This document shows positions 52,911 to 63,052 of a DNA stretch of 64,000 nucleotides, piece after piece. Numbering within the stretch: position 1 is the first letter of the stretch; each line of letters opens with the position of its first letter. Location: NCBI RefSeq assembly GCF_905147365.1, contig NC_056428.1, forward strand, positions 40,157,001 through 40,221,000. The letters run 5' to 3'. The translations under genes and the position numbers were made by a program. Below the pieces are notes generated by a model. The model made no database searches. It was not told the origin of the DNA and saw only the letters and a list, made by a program, of their open reading frames with translations. This stretch comes from Aricia agestis (taxonomy: Eukaryota > Arthropoda > Insecta > Lepidoptera > Lycaenidae).

Positions 52911-53889
52911 TTAGAGAATAATATATTGTTTGTAGACGTAATAGAGATCAATTATTGGTTTTGTCCAATTGTCATTTTTTGCTCGTCAGTCGGCTAATTA
53001 TTATCTGATGATTTTTTGTACGCAACAGTAACAAGTAGAATTTTACTTGGAAGTGTTTATAGATTACTAATAATTCGATTTCGTAAGGTACTGGGCTCTC
53101 TTTAGTCATGAGTCATTACAATTTAATTAAGTATATTCTAATTTCTCACTCTGTATATTACCAGAGTAAACAGAACTAACGAGTAGGCCGATCTGCTTTT
53201 ACGAAGTTTTCTTAGATGAAAATAATTGTCAATTTATTTCCATGGCGTGAACCGTGCATTTCCTACCAGAATCTGATGGCTTTTGATGGCAGATTTTCAA
53301 AAAATATCCTTGATCCTTCGATAAATTTTTATATTTACATGTTTCACACATAGAATAAGCCGCTAAAGGAAAAAAAGGATTAAAATGTTTTATTCCTATT
53401 ACCCCGGTATTGCTAGAGTCAATTTATTTTCTCACTTTTTGCCAATATTCATCTGAATCGGTTCAGTACCTCACCACGTAAAAACACTAGTATATCAAGC
53501 TGAAGCAGTTGGATAATTCGGAAAACGCGAACGATAACTAGAGCGAGGCCAAATAAGTCGTGAAATCAATGCTAACTTACGAATCCGCCAGGACGTCTTA
53601 TTCTGGGCCAGATATAGGCCAATGTACGAGGCCAGGAGCCGGCCTTTGGGAAAAATATAATGTAAGTCTGGGTTTCGTGTTAAAAGGGGAATTTTCAGGC
53701 CAGACGCGGTTCCAGTCTGAAATTAGGGGGGGGGGGGGGGGGGGGCTACCCCCGACAGTGATTAGGTACTTTATTTTCGGGGAGAACATGTCATGCTGCC
53801 AAGTGCTGGTGTTAGGCTGCCTGTCATATCGCTTCGCCTCGTTGCAATAAAAATTACTATCCCTTACATAATATTAATAGGGATATTAA
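52911..53889. other. Unassigned stretch with a long G run
   Basis: No gene. A 96-codon frame at 53560-53850 reads through the G run (poly-Gly) and is not credible. 53726-53745 is the G run. Confidence 0.4.
53726..53745. repeat. Run of 20 G
   Basis: Uninterrupted guanines followed by CTACCCCCG. Able to form a quadruplex; also a likely place for length errors. Confidence 0.85.
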
Positions 53890-54272
53890 CTTCAATGTCT
53901 GTCTGTCCGTCTGTCTGTCTCCAGGCTGTATCTCAAGAACGGTAATAGCTAGAGTCTTGAAATCTTCACAGATTATGTATTTCTGTTGCCGCTATAACAA
54001 CAAATTACTAAAAATTAAATATTTAAGGGGGGCTCCCATACAAAAAACTATTTTTTTGGCATTTTTTGCTTTATATGAAAAATGGGTACACGTAGGCACT
54101 TGAAATATTCACAAAATACTAAATTGTATTAGAACATTAATAATTAATAATAAAATTAAAATAAAATAAATATTAAAGGGCCCATACAAAAATATTTTTT
54201 TTGCCTATTTTTGCTCTTAAATTGCACGGAACCCATCGTGCGCGAGTCCGACTCGCACTTGACCGATTTTTT
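53890..54272 (+). repeat. GGGTTCCG repeat, copy 9, 5' truncated
   Basis: Begins within the TCTG array, then CCAGGCTGTATCTCAAGAAC, two CCCATACAAAAA blocks, GCACGGAACCCATCGTGCGC and CTCGCACTTGACCGATTTTT. Confidence 0.82.
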
Positions 54273-55214
54273 AATCACCTACTCTTCCATTATGGTACTT
54301 AGTTAGACATTAGAGACCAATATTTACCTTAAAAAAAAGAAGCTACTAGCCTACTAATCTAACTCAAGCTTATTTCAGTAATAATAGGGTTAAAATTAGG
54401 TTGGCTGTTTAGCACAGAGTACAGACTAACGCAGCAATAGAGACTGAAGTTCCCGTTAGCTCCAGGGTGACCTTCCCAGGCGCCAGCAATGGCGTTTGGC
54501 TGTTGCGTCGCTTGCACATAATACACATATACAGAAGGAAAACTTATTTTTCCAGCTCACTTCTCGTCATTATCGATTTGCGCCAGGAGGGTTGTTATCT
54601 AAAATTCTGTATAGTTGTGTTGTATAATATGTTTCTTTGGCTTTAGGACCTTTACAACTAACATAATATTTTGTCTTAGTCATGAGAGTGACATTGGGTA
54701 AATCAGAGTCGGGGTTTTCTTTAAATAATAATAATATTATGTATCTTAACCTATTTTCCTATTTATTATTTAGTAGATATATTCAGCTTTTATTTGCTTT
54801 GTTATGTAAAAAACCACAACGTAATGTAAAATAAATTTTTATTATTATACATTAAAACATTTCTTTTACATTAGTTATAAACATAACATTTTGTTCTGAA
54901 ATAAGGCTTGTGTTTGTCAGGCCGAAGCGTTGTTTAGGGCGTAGTTTTTGTCTTCTGTCTCCATTTATTCTGCGTAACTTGCCTCCGACTTCGTGAATGA
55001 CACTTATTATTATCCTAATTGTATAACTTCACAAATATACGACAATAATGTCATAAACATGACGTCTTTACGACATGGCTATTGTTTTAATTTCCTCCGA
55101 AGCAAATCCTTCCATTAAATGACGTTGGACAACCTTATCAATTTAGTTATTATAAAACATTATAATGTAAGTTTAGATAAAATAAGGTTTATTGTATCGT
55201 CAACATATTGTGGC
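54273..55214. other. Unassigned stretch
   Basis: 54465-54520 is slightly GC-rich (CCAGGCGCCAGCAATGGCG) without an open frame of note. Confidence 0.35.
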
Positions 55215-55390
55215 TATCAAAGTGTGGGAACCGTAAATTTTCCTAAAAGAAATTGATACTACATATTGTATGTCCTGTCACAGGACACAAAGTATCTACT
55301 TACCAAAATTCGTCAATATCGGTTGAGTGAATTAAGCATGAGAAGATAACAGAAAGACAGACAGACTGACACATTTCGCTTTTATTATAA
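55215..55390 (-). mobile_element. Helitron-like family E fragment
   Basis: GGGAACCGTAAATTTTCC, ATGTCCTGTCACAGGACACA, CAGAAAGACAGACAGACTGA, CATTTCGCTTTTATTATAAT. Worn ends. Confidence 0.55.
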
Positions 55391-55798
55391 TTATGGTTTT
55401 TCCGGGTCAAGCAAACATTTTGGTTGCAACTAGACAAGTTTATAAACCACCGTCTGCTTTTATCTTTCTTAGGTTAAACATTTTTAAATTTGTTTGTACT
55501 GTTATAACTGAATAGTGTTGATAATGATTGTAGGTTTGTCTTATTACATAAACGAGTTGCATCCGATATCATAATATGCATAAGTGAATTATGCACTAAT
55601 GCCAATTTGTCGTCTCTATATTTAGACACTCTGTAATTTTGTACTTGCAACAAAGTACGTGCAGAAAAACTAAATACCTATCGCTTCTAAACTGTAACTA
55701 ATAAGCTAAAAGCAAATGTTATAAACCTGCTAAATATTGCACTGAACTCTGAAGACACTGAAGTTCATCTAAAAATACCAGGATCAAAGTATTATGTC
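55391..55798. other. Unassigned stretch
   Basis: AT-rich; no feature seen. Confidence 0.35.
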
Positions 55799-55973
55799 AT
55801 TTTTAGGGTTCCGTACCCAAAGGGTAAAAACGGGACCCTATTACTAAGACTTCGATCTCTGGCCGTCTGTGTTTCTCCAGGCTGTATCTCAAGAACCGCT
55901 ATTTTTGGCGTATTTTTCCTCTATACCGGTTCGGAACCCTTCGTGCGCGAGTCCGACTCGCACTTGGGCGATT
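55799..55973 (+). repeat. GGGTTCCG repeat, copy 10, internally deleted
   Basis: GGGTTCCGTACCCAAAGGGT, CAGGCTGTATCTCAAGAACC joined to TTTTTGGCGTATTTTTCCTC and GTTCGGAACCCTTCGTGCGC. Confidence 0.85.
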
Positions 55974-56158
55974 ATTCTATGTTTTATTTTGACTTCATCA
56001 ATGCAAAAAGCCTTGGCAAAGGAACACTAAACGAAAACTAAACTGTAGGACGAATCTGCTAATGTATAATTTTTACTTTTTCGATATGGTTCAGTGCAGT
56101 CTTCTTCTAAATGAAAAATCTACAAGATGGTATAACAATAAAATATCTGTTCATCCTC
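55974..56158. other. Short unassigned gap
   Basis: No feature seen. Confidence 0.3.
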
Positions 56159-56248
56159 TCCCAGTTTATCCTCTCTGCACACGCCAGCTGTTTGTATAAG
56201 CAGCTGACATATACAAACAGCTGGCCTGTGCAGAGAGGATAAACTGGG
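56159..56248. repeat. 90-bp hairpin at the truncated 5' end of a LINE
   Basis: CCCAGTTTATCCTCTCTGCA, then CACGCCAGCTGTTTGTAT pairs with ATACAAACAGCTGGCCTGTG and CAGAGAGGATAAACTGGG. Loop of about 14 bases. The right arm is LINE coding sequence (it reads INWG in frame); the left arm is its inverted copy. Confidence 0.85.
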
Positions 56249-57500
56249 GTCTAAACAAGGAGATAATCAGAACCATATATGTGTCAGTGGTCGAACCAAT
56301 CGTGCTTTACGCAGCATGTGCGTGGGCCCCTGCGGTAGAAAAGTTGTAAAAAAAAAAACAACTGAATGCACTGCAAAGAGGTTACGCCTAAAAAATCTGT
56401 AAGTCGTACCGTACGGTATCTCTGACCTCGGCACTAATGAAAATGAAAAAACGACCTGAGAATCCAGGAAGCGGCAACCCTATTTAAAATAAAAAAAGGG
56501 TACTCACAAGAATACCTACCACCAAACAGGGAAATGGAAGCTAAAGTGGGACCACTTCAAAACCCACATCCATCGCAACTCATCATAACTGAGTACGAAT
56601 GCCTGGAAGACGTAAGCCAAAGCCCCGCCGAGGAACACCAAATAACCGGCCCCCAAATATACACGGATGGAAGTAAAATAGAGGGGAAAACCGGAGCTGC
56701 TTTAACGTGGTGAAATAACGGCCGGGAAACCAGACACTCCACTTTCCACCTAGAACCGCACAATACAGTCTTCCAATGCACTCTATAGAGCGATCCAATT
56801 GGCAAGGACATCAAAGGAAAGCTTAATTAACATCATGAGTGACTCCAGATCGTCACTAAATATGCTGAGAAATCCTTTGGTGACTCACCCACTTGCGATC
56901 AAAATGAAAAAAGACCTAAGAGCTATAAAGAGGAAGGCAGAAAAGTGCGGCTATTCTGGCTAAAAGCGCACGTGGGTACTCCAGGAAACGAAAGAGCGGA
57001 TGAACTGGCAAAAAAGGCTGCACTTACCATAAACACGGCCTCAGATTACAACAGAGTGCCAATGTCCTATATACGGAGAAAAATAAGGGAGGGGACAATA
57101 GTTAAGTGTCAGGAAAGATACCAATCCTCCTCAACCGGATCGGTCACAAAAGTTTTTTTCCCCACTGTTAAAAAGGCGTGGGAAATACTAAGGCACGTTA
57201 CAATAACGCCTACACACGTACAAGCCATGACCGGTCATGGAGGATTCGCAGCATGCTTGTATCGTTTCCACCTTAAAGACAGCCCCTCCTGCATTTGTGA
57301 CCCCGCAAAGGACGAGACAATATTCCACCTGCTCATTGAATGCCCAAGGTTTGATAGTAACAGGTCTGACTTAGAAATACAACTGGAAATGGAGCTAAGT
57401 CAGGCAACCCAGGGAGGGTTGCCTGACCATCATGGAGGAAAAAGCCACCAGAGAACCGTTGATGGTATTCATTAGCAAAGTTGTCTCCAGTGCAGCCACA
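56239..57500 (+). pseudogene. 5'-truncated LINE: RT tail, RNase H, zinc motif
   Basis: The frame from 56239 reads EIIRTIYVSVVEPIVLYAAC then AWAPAVEKL and stops at 56347-56349, the thumb part of a non-LTR reverse transcriptase. Further pieces follow: RGYA-stop-KICKSYRTVSL, then an RNase H domain with YTDGSKIEGKTGA (catalytic Asp at 56666-56668), a stop at 56711-56713, MSDSRSSLN, and from 56945 an open frame WLKAHVGTPGNERADELAKK (last RNase H Asp). The C-terminus has CICDPAKDETIFHLLIECPR, a CCHC motif typical of the I, R1 and Jockey group. The presence of RNase H points to the I/R1/LOA side. At least four stops or frameshifts; dead. Confidence 0.8.
57402..57426. repeat. 25-bp hairpin breaking the LINE frame
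   Basis: CAGGCAACCC-AGGGA-GGGTTGCCTG. The frame used upstream runs on out of phase after it, while the next frame (EEKATREPLMVFISK) looks like the true continuation. The hairpin therefore marks the frameshift. Confidence 0.75.
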
Positions 57501-57574
57501 GCAAATGGCTCAACGTTATACACAGGCCACAACAAATTAAACTATACACCAAGGCGAGTAATAACAAACACATC

Positions 57575-57641
57575 AACACAACACACACGAAATCAAACAC
57601 AACGCCGTGTGCGTTGTGTTTGATTTCGTGTGTGTTGTGTT
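57575..57641. repeat. 67-bp hairpin with 31-bp perfect arms
   Basis: AACACAACACACACGAAATC and AAACACAACGC, loop CGTGT, then an exact complement. It lies in the former 3' UTR of the LINE. Confidence 0.93.
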
Positions 57642-58180
57642 CACAAACCCCAACGTCCATACAGACACACTTCACATCAACCCACAGGCCAGGAGAAATA
57701 CATGCGCCAACACAATCACAGGCACACACAGAAATACAACGGGCAGTTTCAACCGAAATTGTAACATAGCCGACTCTAGAGCAAACCCAACAATTACTAG
57801 CCCGCACACACAAATAATAAGCTTTAGCCTGGCTTTAGCACACAAACGCTCTTTGACTACTTTTTTAAATTTATTAATGGAAAGATTTTGAACGTTTTCT
57901 GGGATTAATACACATACATTCTGAACCAATATTAGAAATCTGTAAATAGCTAGGTGTCAACAGAATCTGCACAGATTCATAGCCTTGGCGAGTAGGAAGT
58001 GATCAGAGGTCGTGATCTAGAGTACCTTCCGCAGTTTAGCGCCAATCTAGTATTTTAGTCATCTGGGTGACGCTGTTGCTGACAGTGGCGAAACTATAGG
58101 GTAGGAGGGCTGGCAAAACGCCTCTAGCCCCCGACCCAAAAGGGCCCCGGCCCAAGAGGAAGTGAGATCAGAATTTTTTT
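57642..58180. other. Unassigned stretch, probable LINE 3' UTR then unique DNA
   Basis: CA-rich at first (ACACACAGAAATACAAC). Open frames here on both strands are low-complexity artefacts. 58120-58150 is rich in GGGCCCCGGCCC. Confidence 0.4.
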
Positions 58181-58255
58181 ATTTTAGGAGTCCGTACCCA
58201 AAGGGTAAAAACGGGACCCTATTACTGAGACTTCGATGTCTGTCTGTCTGTATGG

Positions 58256-58297
<42 letters not shown>

Positions 58298-58540
58298 CCA
58301 GGCTGTATCTCAAGAACCGCTATAGCTAGACTTCTGAAATTTTCACAGATTGTGTATTTCTGGTGCCGCTATAACAACAAATACTAAAAACAAAATAAAG
58401 TTCATATTAGGTAAAGGGGGGCTCTCATACAACGAACGTGATTTTTTTGCCTTTTTGGCTCGTACTCCATAATGGTAACACGTAGATACTTGAAATTTCA
58501 CACAATCCTCTCATACAAAAACATAATTTTTTCCATACTT
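58181..58540 (+). repeat. GGGTTCCG repeat, copy 11
   Basis: TTTTAGGAGTCCGTACCC, an extended array of about ten TCTG units (58240-58297), CAGGCTGTATCTCAAGAACC, one CATACAA block. The 3' end is lost. Confidence 0.85.
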
Positions 58541-58583
58541 TACGACACTGCTGACCGGATTTTACCTATTTTAAGAACTAAGT

Positions 58584-58798
58584 AATCGGCCAAGTGCGAG
58601 TCGGACTCGTGCACGAAGGGTACCTTGTACCGTTGTAGAGCAAAAATATGCCAAAAATTGTGTTTTTGTATGGGAGCCCCCCTTAAATTTTTATTTTATT
58701 ACAATATTATTATTAATTATTAAAGAACACATATATTAAAGGCCTTTGTGAAAATTTCAAGTGCCTACCTGTTGGCTTATTGATATTGAGCAAAAAAG
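58584..58798 (-). repeat. GGGTTCCG repeat, copy 12
   Basis: Starts AATCGGCCAAGTGCGAGTCG on the plus strand, then GTATGGGAGCCCCCCTTAAA; truncated at about 58798 where the next copy begins. Confidence 0.85.
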
Positions 58799-59183
58799 TC
58801 CGTCCGCCTGTCTGTCTCCAGGCTGTAACTCAAGAACCGCTATAGCTAGACTTCCGAAATTTTCACAAATTTTGTATTTCGGTTGCCGCTTTAACAACAA
58901 ATACTAAAAACAAAATAAAATTAATATTTAAGGGTGGCCCCATACAACTAACGTGATTTTTTCGGCCTTTTTTGCTCTATATCAGTAATGGCAACAGGTA
59001 GGCACATATTATTTTCACGAAGGCCTCTATTGTATGTCTAGTTTATTAATTATTAATAATTTTAAAATAAAATAAAAAATTAAGGGGCTCCCATACAAAA
59101 AACACAATTTTTTGCCTATTTTTGCTCTTTAACGGTACGGAACCCTTCGTGCGCGAGTCCAACTCGCACTTGGCCGATTTTTA
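58799..59183 (+). repeat. GGGTTCCG repeat, copy 13, 5' truncated
   Basis: CCGTCCGCCTGTCTGTCTCC to GTCCAACTCGCACTTGGCCG. Head-to-head with copy 12 and tail-to-tail with copy 14. Confidence 0.85.
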
Positions 59184-59320
59184 GTATTTGTTGATATAGC
59201 GGCAACAGATATACACAATCTGTGAAAATTTCAGAAATCTAGCTGTAGCGATTCTTGAGAGACAGCCTGGCGACTGGTAATAGGTCCCGTTTTTTACCCT
59301 TTAGGTACGGAACCCTAAAA
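59184..59320 (-). repeat. GGGTTCCG repeat, copy 14, 5' end only
   Basis: GATATAGCGGCAACAG, GTGAAAATTTCAGAAATC and TTTAGGTACGGAACCCTAAA: the 5' third of the family in minus orientation. Confidence 0.82.
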
Positions 59321-59484
59321 TGACTCTACGTCACTACCAATTACCTAGTAGGTATAATAATTAAAATTTGCTCAGTGGCATTCCAGGGAGAATAATTAAT
59401 GTGGATTTAAGTATGTGTGGATTACTTACTTTTTTGTAAATTTACAGCGTAAACTATGCGTTTATTTAATTATTATCAAAGCAA
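59321..59484. other. Short unassigned gap
   Basis: No feature seen. Confidence 0.3.
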
Positions 59485-59588
59485 TGAAAATCGGTCCACA
59501 AACGGCGAAGTGATCGTTGAACACATACTCGTACAAAAAAAACAGACGAACATAATATTACCTCCTCCTTTTTGGAAGTCGGTTAAAA
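59485..59588 (-). repeat. GTCGGTT repeat
   Basis: GAAAATCGGTCCACAAACGG, GTGATCGTTGAACACATAC, CCTCCTCCTTTTTGGAAGTC, as at 24668-24833. Confidence 0.7.
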
Positions 59589-59930
59589 TAACTTGTTAGG
59601 TAATGCTACAATGTAATTATTGTTTGTTTAAAATTCTTATGCATAATCGATTCTGTGTAGGTCACCCAGGAAATGCATGTATACCTACCTACTTAGACGT
59701 GCTTATATGCGCGAACCACAGAAATATTATATGTCTGTGGCGCGAACACGTGAAAATAGTACGAGATGTCACTTGTTCCAAATTCTAGATAGTTATAATA
59801 TAAGTTAGTTATTTTTAACTTATATCCCTAGGTTGAATCGGCCTTTTATTTACAAATCGCTATGGTCCACATATTATATCGGCTGCACTCAGAGTTATCT
59901 CTACTAGATATGTAATTACTTAACTTTAAT
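59589..59930. other. Unassigned stretch
   Basis: No feature seen; a 61-codon frame is not convincing. Confidence 0.35.
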
Positions 59931-59934
59931 TTAA

Positions 59935-60364
59935 GGGGGCGACTAACCCTAAAGTGTAGATTTTATAATTCATTTTTATACTTGAAAGTAAGCCCCGAAT
60001 TGTTTCTAAAATTAGATACTACATTATATTTCCGAGAATTCGATCTGAGCAAAAACACGATATCTTAAAATTTTATCGATAGAAAAAAATCACAAAGATG
60101 CATCTAATTTTCACGAATTTTTCATTTATTGCCATAACCGTGCATTTAACTAAGTTAATATTTTAATACATTGTATAAAATTCTGTCATTGAGAGATCGA
60201 CCTAGCGGATTTTTAAAATTTGTATATTTATCGAGTTATTGAGAAAAAACTAATTTGGCGATGAATCCGCGTCGTTCTTTTTCACCTGGCATATGAAAGA
60301 CGGACGTGAGTGTGAACTGTGAAGAGAGAAGGACGAAGTTTGATTTTTGGGGTTAGTCGCCCTC
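59935..60364. mobile_element. 430-bp MITE with TTAA duplication
   Basis: Ends GGGGGCGACTAACCCTAAAG and TTTTGGGGTTAGTCGCCCTC; TTAA at 59931-59934 and 60365-60368. TTAA is the target of piggyBac and Kolobok elements. The interior is AT-rich and non-coding. Confidence 0.8.
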
Positions 60365-60539
60365 TTAATAAAGAGTATTGTAAATACTTAACTTCAATTT
60401 AATAAAGAGTTTTTACAGATAAAGTTGTGTGAAGATTATGTCAAAATCTTTAAATCAAACTTAAGTACTCGTAAGTAAATCATCATTTAATGTTTTAGAG
60501 TGCGGCAAAAAATCATCGACGCCAAATTGAAACAACGCT
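60365..60539. other. Short unassigned gap
   Basis: No feature seen. Confidence 0.3.
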
Positions 60540-60773
60540 TTTTAGGTACCCAAAGGGTAAAAACGGGACCCTTTTATTAAGACTTCGATGTCTGTCCGTC
60601 TGTCTGTCTCCAGGCTGTATCTCAACAACCACTATAGCTAGACTTCTAAAATTTTCACAGATTGTGTATACAGTATATCTGTTGCCGCTATAACTTTACA
60701 ACAAAATATACTAAAAGCAGAAGAAATTAAATATTTAAGGGGGGCTCCCATACAACAAACGTGTTTTTTTTGC
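60540..60773 (+). repeat. GGGTTCCG repeat, copy 15, 3' truncated
   Basis: AGGTACCCAAAGGGTAAAAA, TCTG units, CTGTTGCCGCTATAAC, CCCATACAACAAACGTG, then unrelated DNA. Confidence 0.82.
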
Positions 60774-61282
60774 GGATGCATTTTGGAAATATTAGTGAAA
60801 AACACTGAACTCGCCAGGCGAGTCGTCGGCACTGGAATCAAATTTATGTGAACTCTCCGGGCAAGTCGGTGATACTCAACGTGTTAAGACGAAGTAGAAA
60901 AAAAAACAAATGCGTATGCCGATCAATTGACCATGGAGCAATAAAAAAGTAAAAAAAAAACATAACAAATCAATGGCGCCAACGCTCGAATTTCGAATCT
61001 CAAATGACGTCTCGACCAAAACAATTTAGTTAAAAACATCCTATCAATTCGAACAAGGTCGAGTGGGGAACAAATACCCTGGAGGTACAATGGTTGGTCA
61101 CGCTATCTGCTCCCAGCCTTGATCTAACGGACGACAGCACTCAGACAGATTTGTATCAGGATTACTGTAATCACATAGAGATCATCCGCATGAAAACGCC
61201 CCTTGAACTTGATTAGGTCATTATGCTGTCATGTCATTATGTAGAAGTAGTAATGTGCCTAAGTACAAAATATACCACATAT

Positions 61283-61284
<2 letters not shown>
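60774..61284. other. Unassigned stretch
   Basis: CTCGCCAGGCGAG at 60811-60823 is a small palindrome. No gene. Confidence 0.35.

Positions 61285-61361
<77 letters not shown>
61285..61361. repeat. (TA)n microsatellite
   Basis: About 75 bp of TA. Confidence 0.95.
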
Positions 61362-61362
<1 letters not shown>

Positions 61363-62175
61363 CAATCCATAAAGTAAAAAAAAACACAAAGTGACAAAGA
61401 AATACTTTCGGAAATAGTTAGCTTAAAATACTAAATATTTTGCTATAATATCGTTGCCAACTAATTTACCTACATAATTACATAAGTTGAGCCTACAACA
61501 TCATGTGTGATAGAGTTTTGGCACATCTCGCGGATTCGCCATTTTCCACGGCTATCTTCTGTTCTCTATATTTAAACTGTGTTTACAACGATGTTTACAA
61601 GCTAATTTTGAGTTCATCACCTTTGAGAGGCCGGCATGATATAATCACAGTATAATACATATATATTACACTGTCATATTATAATTCGAAACTTTCTTCC
61701 AAAACAAGACGACAACCATTTTAAAACAAAAGTTAAAGTTTAAAATTAACATACACTTTATAAGCTATGTTGTTGTATGGTCTACAGAACGAGTCATATT
61801 GTTTCATAAAAAAAATTCAAGTAGTAAAATTATGGAAGATATAGCCTGCAATCAGCTTACTAAAACTTAAACTACTTAAAAAAAAAGAAACATCGCTGAA
61901 AGAATTACTCTGATAGCTTAGAAATTCACCAAGATATGACAATTCAAACGAAAAAAAATTCGACTTGATTATCCAACTTTGAAGGCGCATAACAAAAAAA
62001 ATACAAATGCTATCGAACTGAAATTTTGGGAGCACTTATTTTTTACCGTGATTTCTTTATTTTATTAACAAAATTCGCTAATCTTTGACCTTGTCATCAT
62101 CCCTATTACTGGCTGTCGTTATGGAAACTCGCCTAGTGACTTGGGCCATTGTAGATTTTCTTAAATCAGTATAAA
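61362..62175. other. AT-rich intergenic stretch
   Basis: No gene or clear repeat. Confidence 0.35.
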
Positions 62176-62520
62176 TCTATACTTTTTTTAATATTATAAA
62201 GCGAAGAATTTTACTTGTTTGTTTGAACGCGCTAATCTCAGGAACCACTAGTCCTAATTAAAAAATTCTTTCACTGTTAGATAGCCCATTTATTGAGGAA
62301 GGCTATAGGCTATATTTTATCACGCTAAGACTAATACGAGCAAAGAAATAGAGGAAAATGTGGAAAAACGGAGAAAATTATTTAAAAGGGCTTGTCTCAC
62401 GAATTATTGGAGCAATTTTTCTGTAATTTGGCACAGATAAGAAGTAGACCACGTGATGGATCATAGGCTTGTCTGTGAAATATCTAAATTTACGCGGGCG
62501 AAGCCGCGTGGAACGTCTAG
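62176..62520 (+). mobile_element. Helitron-like family D, complete copy
   Basis: A|TCTATACTT at 62176, one GAACGCGCTAATCTCAGG unit at 62225, then the hairpin ACGCGG-GCGAAG-CCGCGT (62492-62509), seven bases, CTAG at 62517-62520 and T. TC start, hairpin, CTRR end and an A|T site are the Helitron hallmarks. Non-coding, 345 bp. Confidence 0.85.
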
Positions 62521-62847
62521 TTTTATAATAGTTTAATCGTTACAACTCCGATCATACATTTTCATTGTTAATATAGTGAACGTTACTACTGGAAGCAACG
62601 AGGAGCAGTCGACAGTAAACAACAATTAGAGTTAACTCAAATGACCACTCAAGCGAAATTAATGTATTACATATTTAATATTATGTATTATGATTGGGGA
62701 AAATTTCCGATATATGTGCTTAATGGCGTCCAACGCGCGCGCTTATAAACCATATAGCGTCCTTATAGCTCGTAAATCATAACTTAGGAGAGACGTGTGT
62801 GATATAGGTAAATATATAATGCTATAATAATTACAGTGTTATAGTCT
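62521..62847. other. Unassigned stretch
   Basis: No feature seen. Confidence 0.35.
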
Positions 62848-63052
62848 AAGGGCCCTTGCCCCTTCCACACGACGTTTTTTTTACGCTCGTTTGTATCGAT
62901 ACAAACGTAAGTTGAACGCTCAGCAAACGGAAGGAAGCCGACACGTTTTAAACTTTATATCTGCCAAAACGCGATGAAAACGCGCAGAAGACGAGCGCAT
63001 CAGAGACGTGCGTCGTCAGTGCGCAAAAATACGTCGTGTGGAAAGGCCCTTA
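62848..63052. mobile_element. MITE with GGGCC...CCACACGACG ends
   Basis: AAGGGCCCTTGCCCCTTCCA then CACGACG on the left; CGTCGTGTGGAAAGGCCCTT on the right. The left end has a 6-base insertion relative to the right. The interior has TATCGATACAAACG and GACGAGCGCATCAGAGACG. The ends resemble those at 42136-42432 (GGGCCTT). Confidence 0.7.

Noticed and set aside
53560..53850. Frame containing poly-Gly
   Set aside because: The glycines come from a run of 20 G, whose length is unreliable; nothing else supports a protein.
57472..57929. Several Cys/Val- or Thr/Asn-rich frames on both strands
   Set aside because: They are read through a CA/TG-rich stretch and a perfect palindrome in a LINE 3' UTR.
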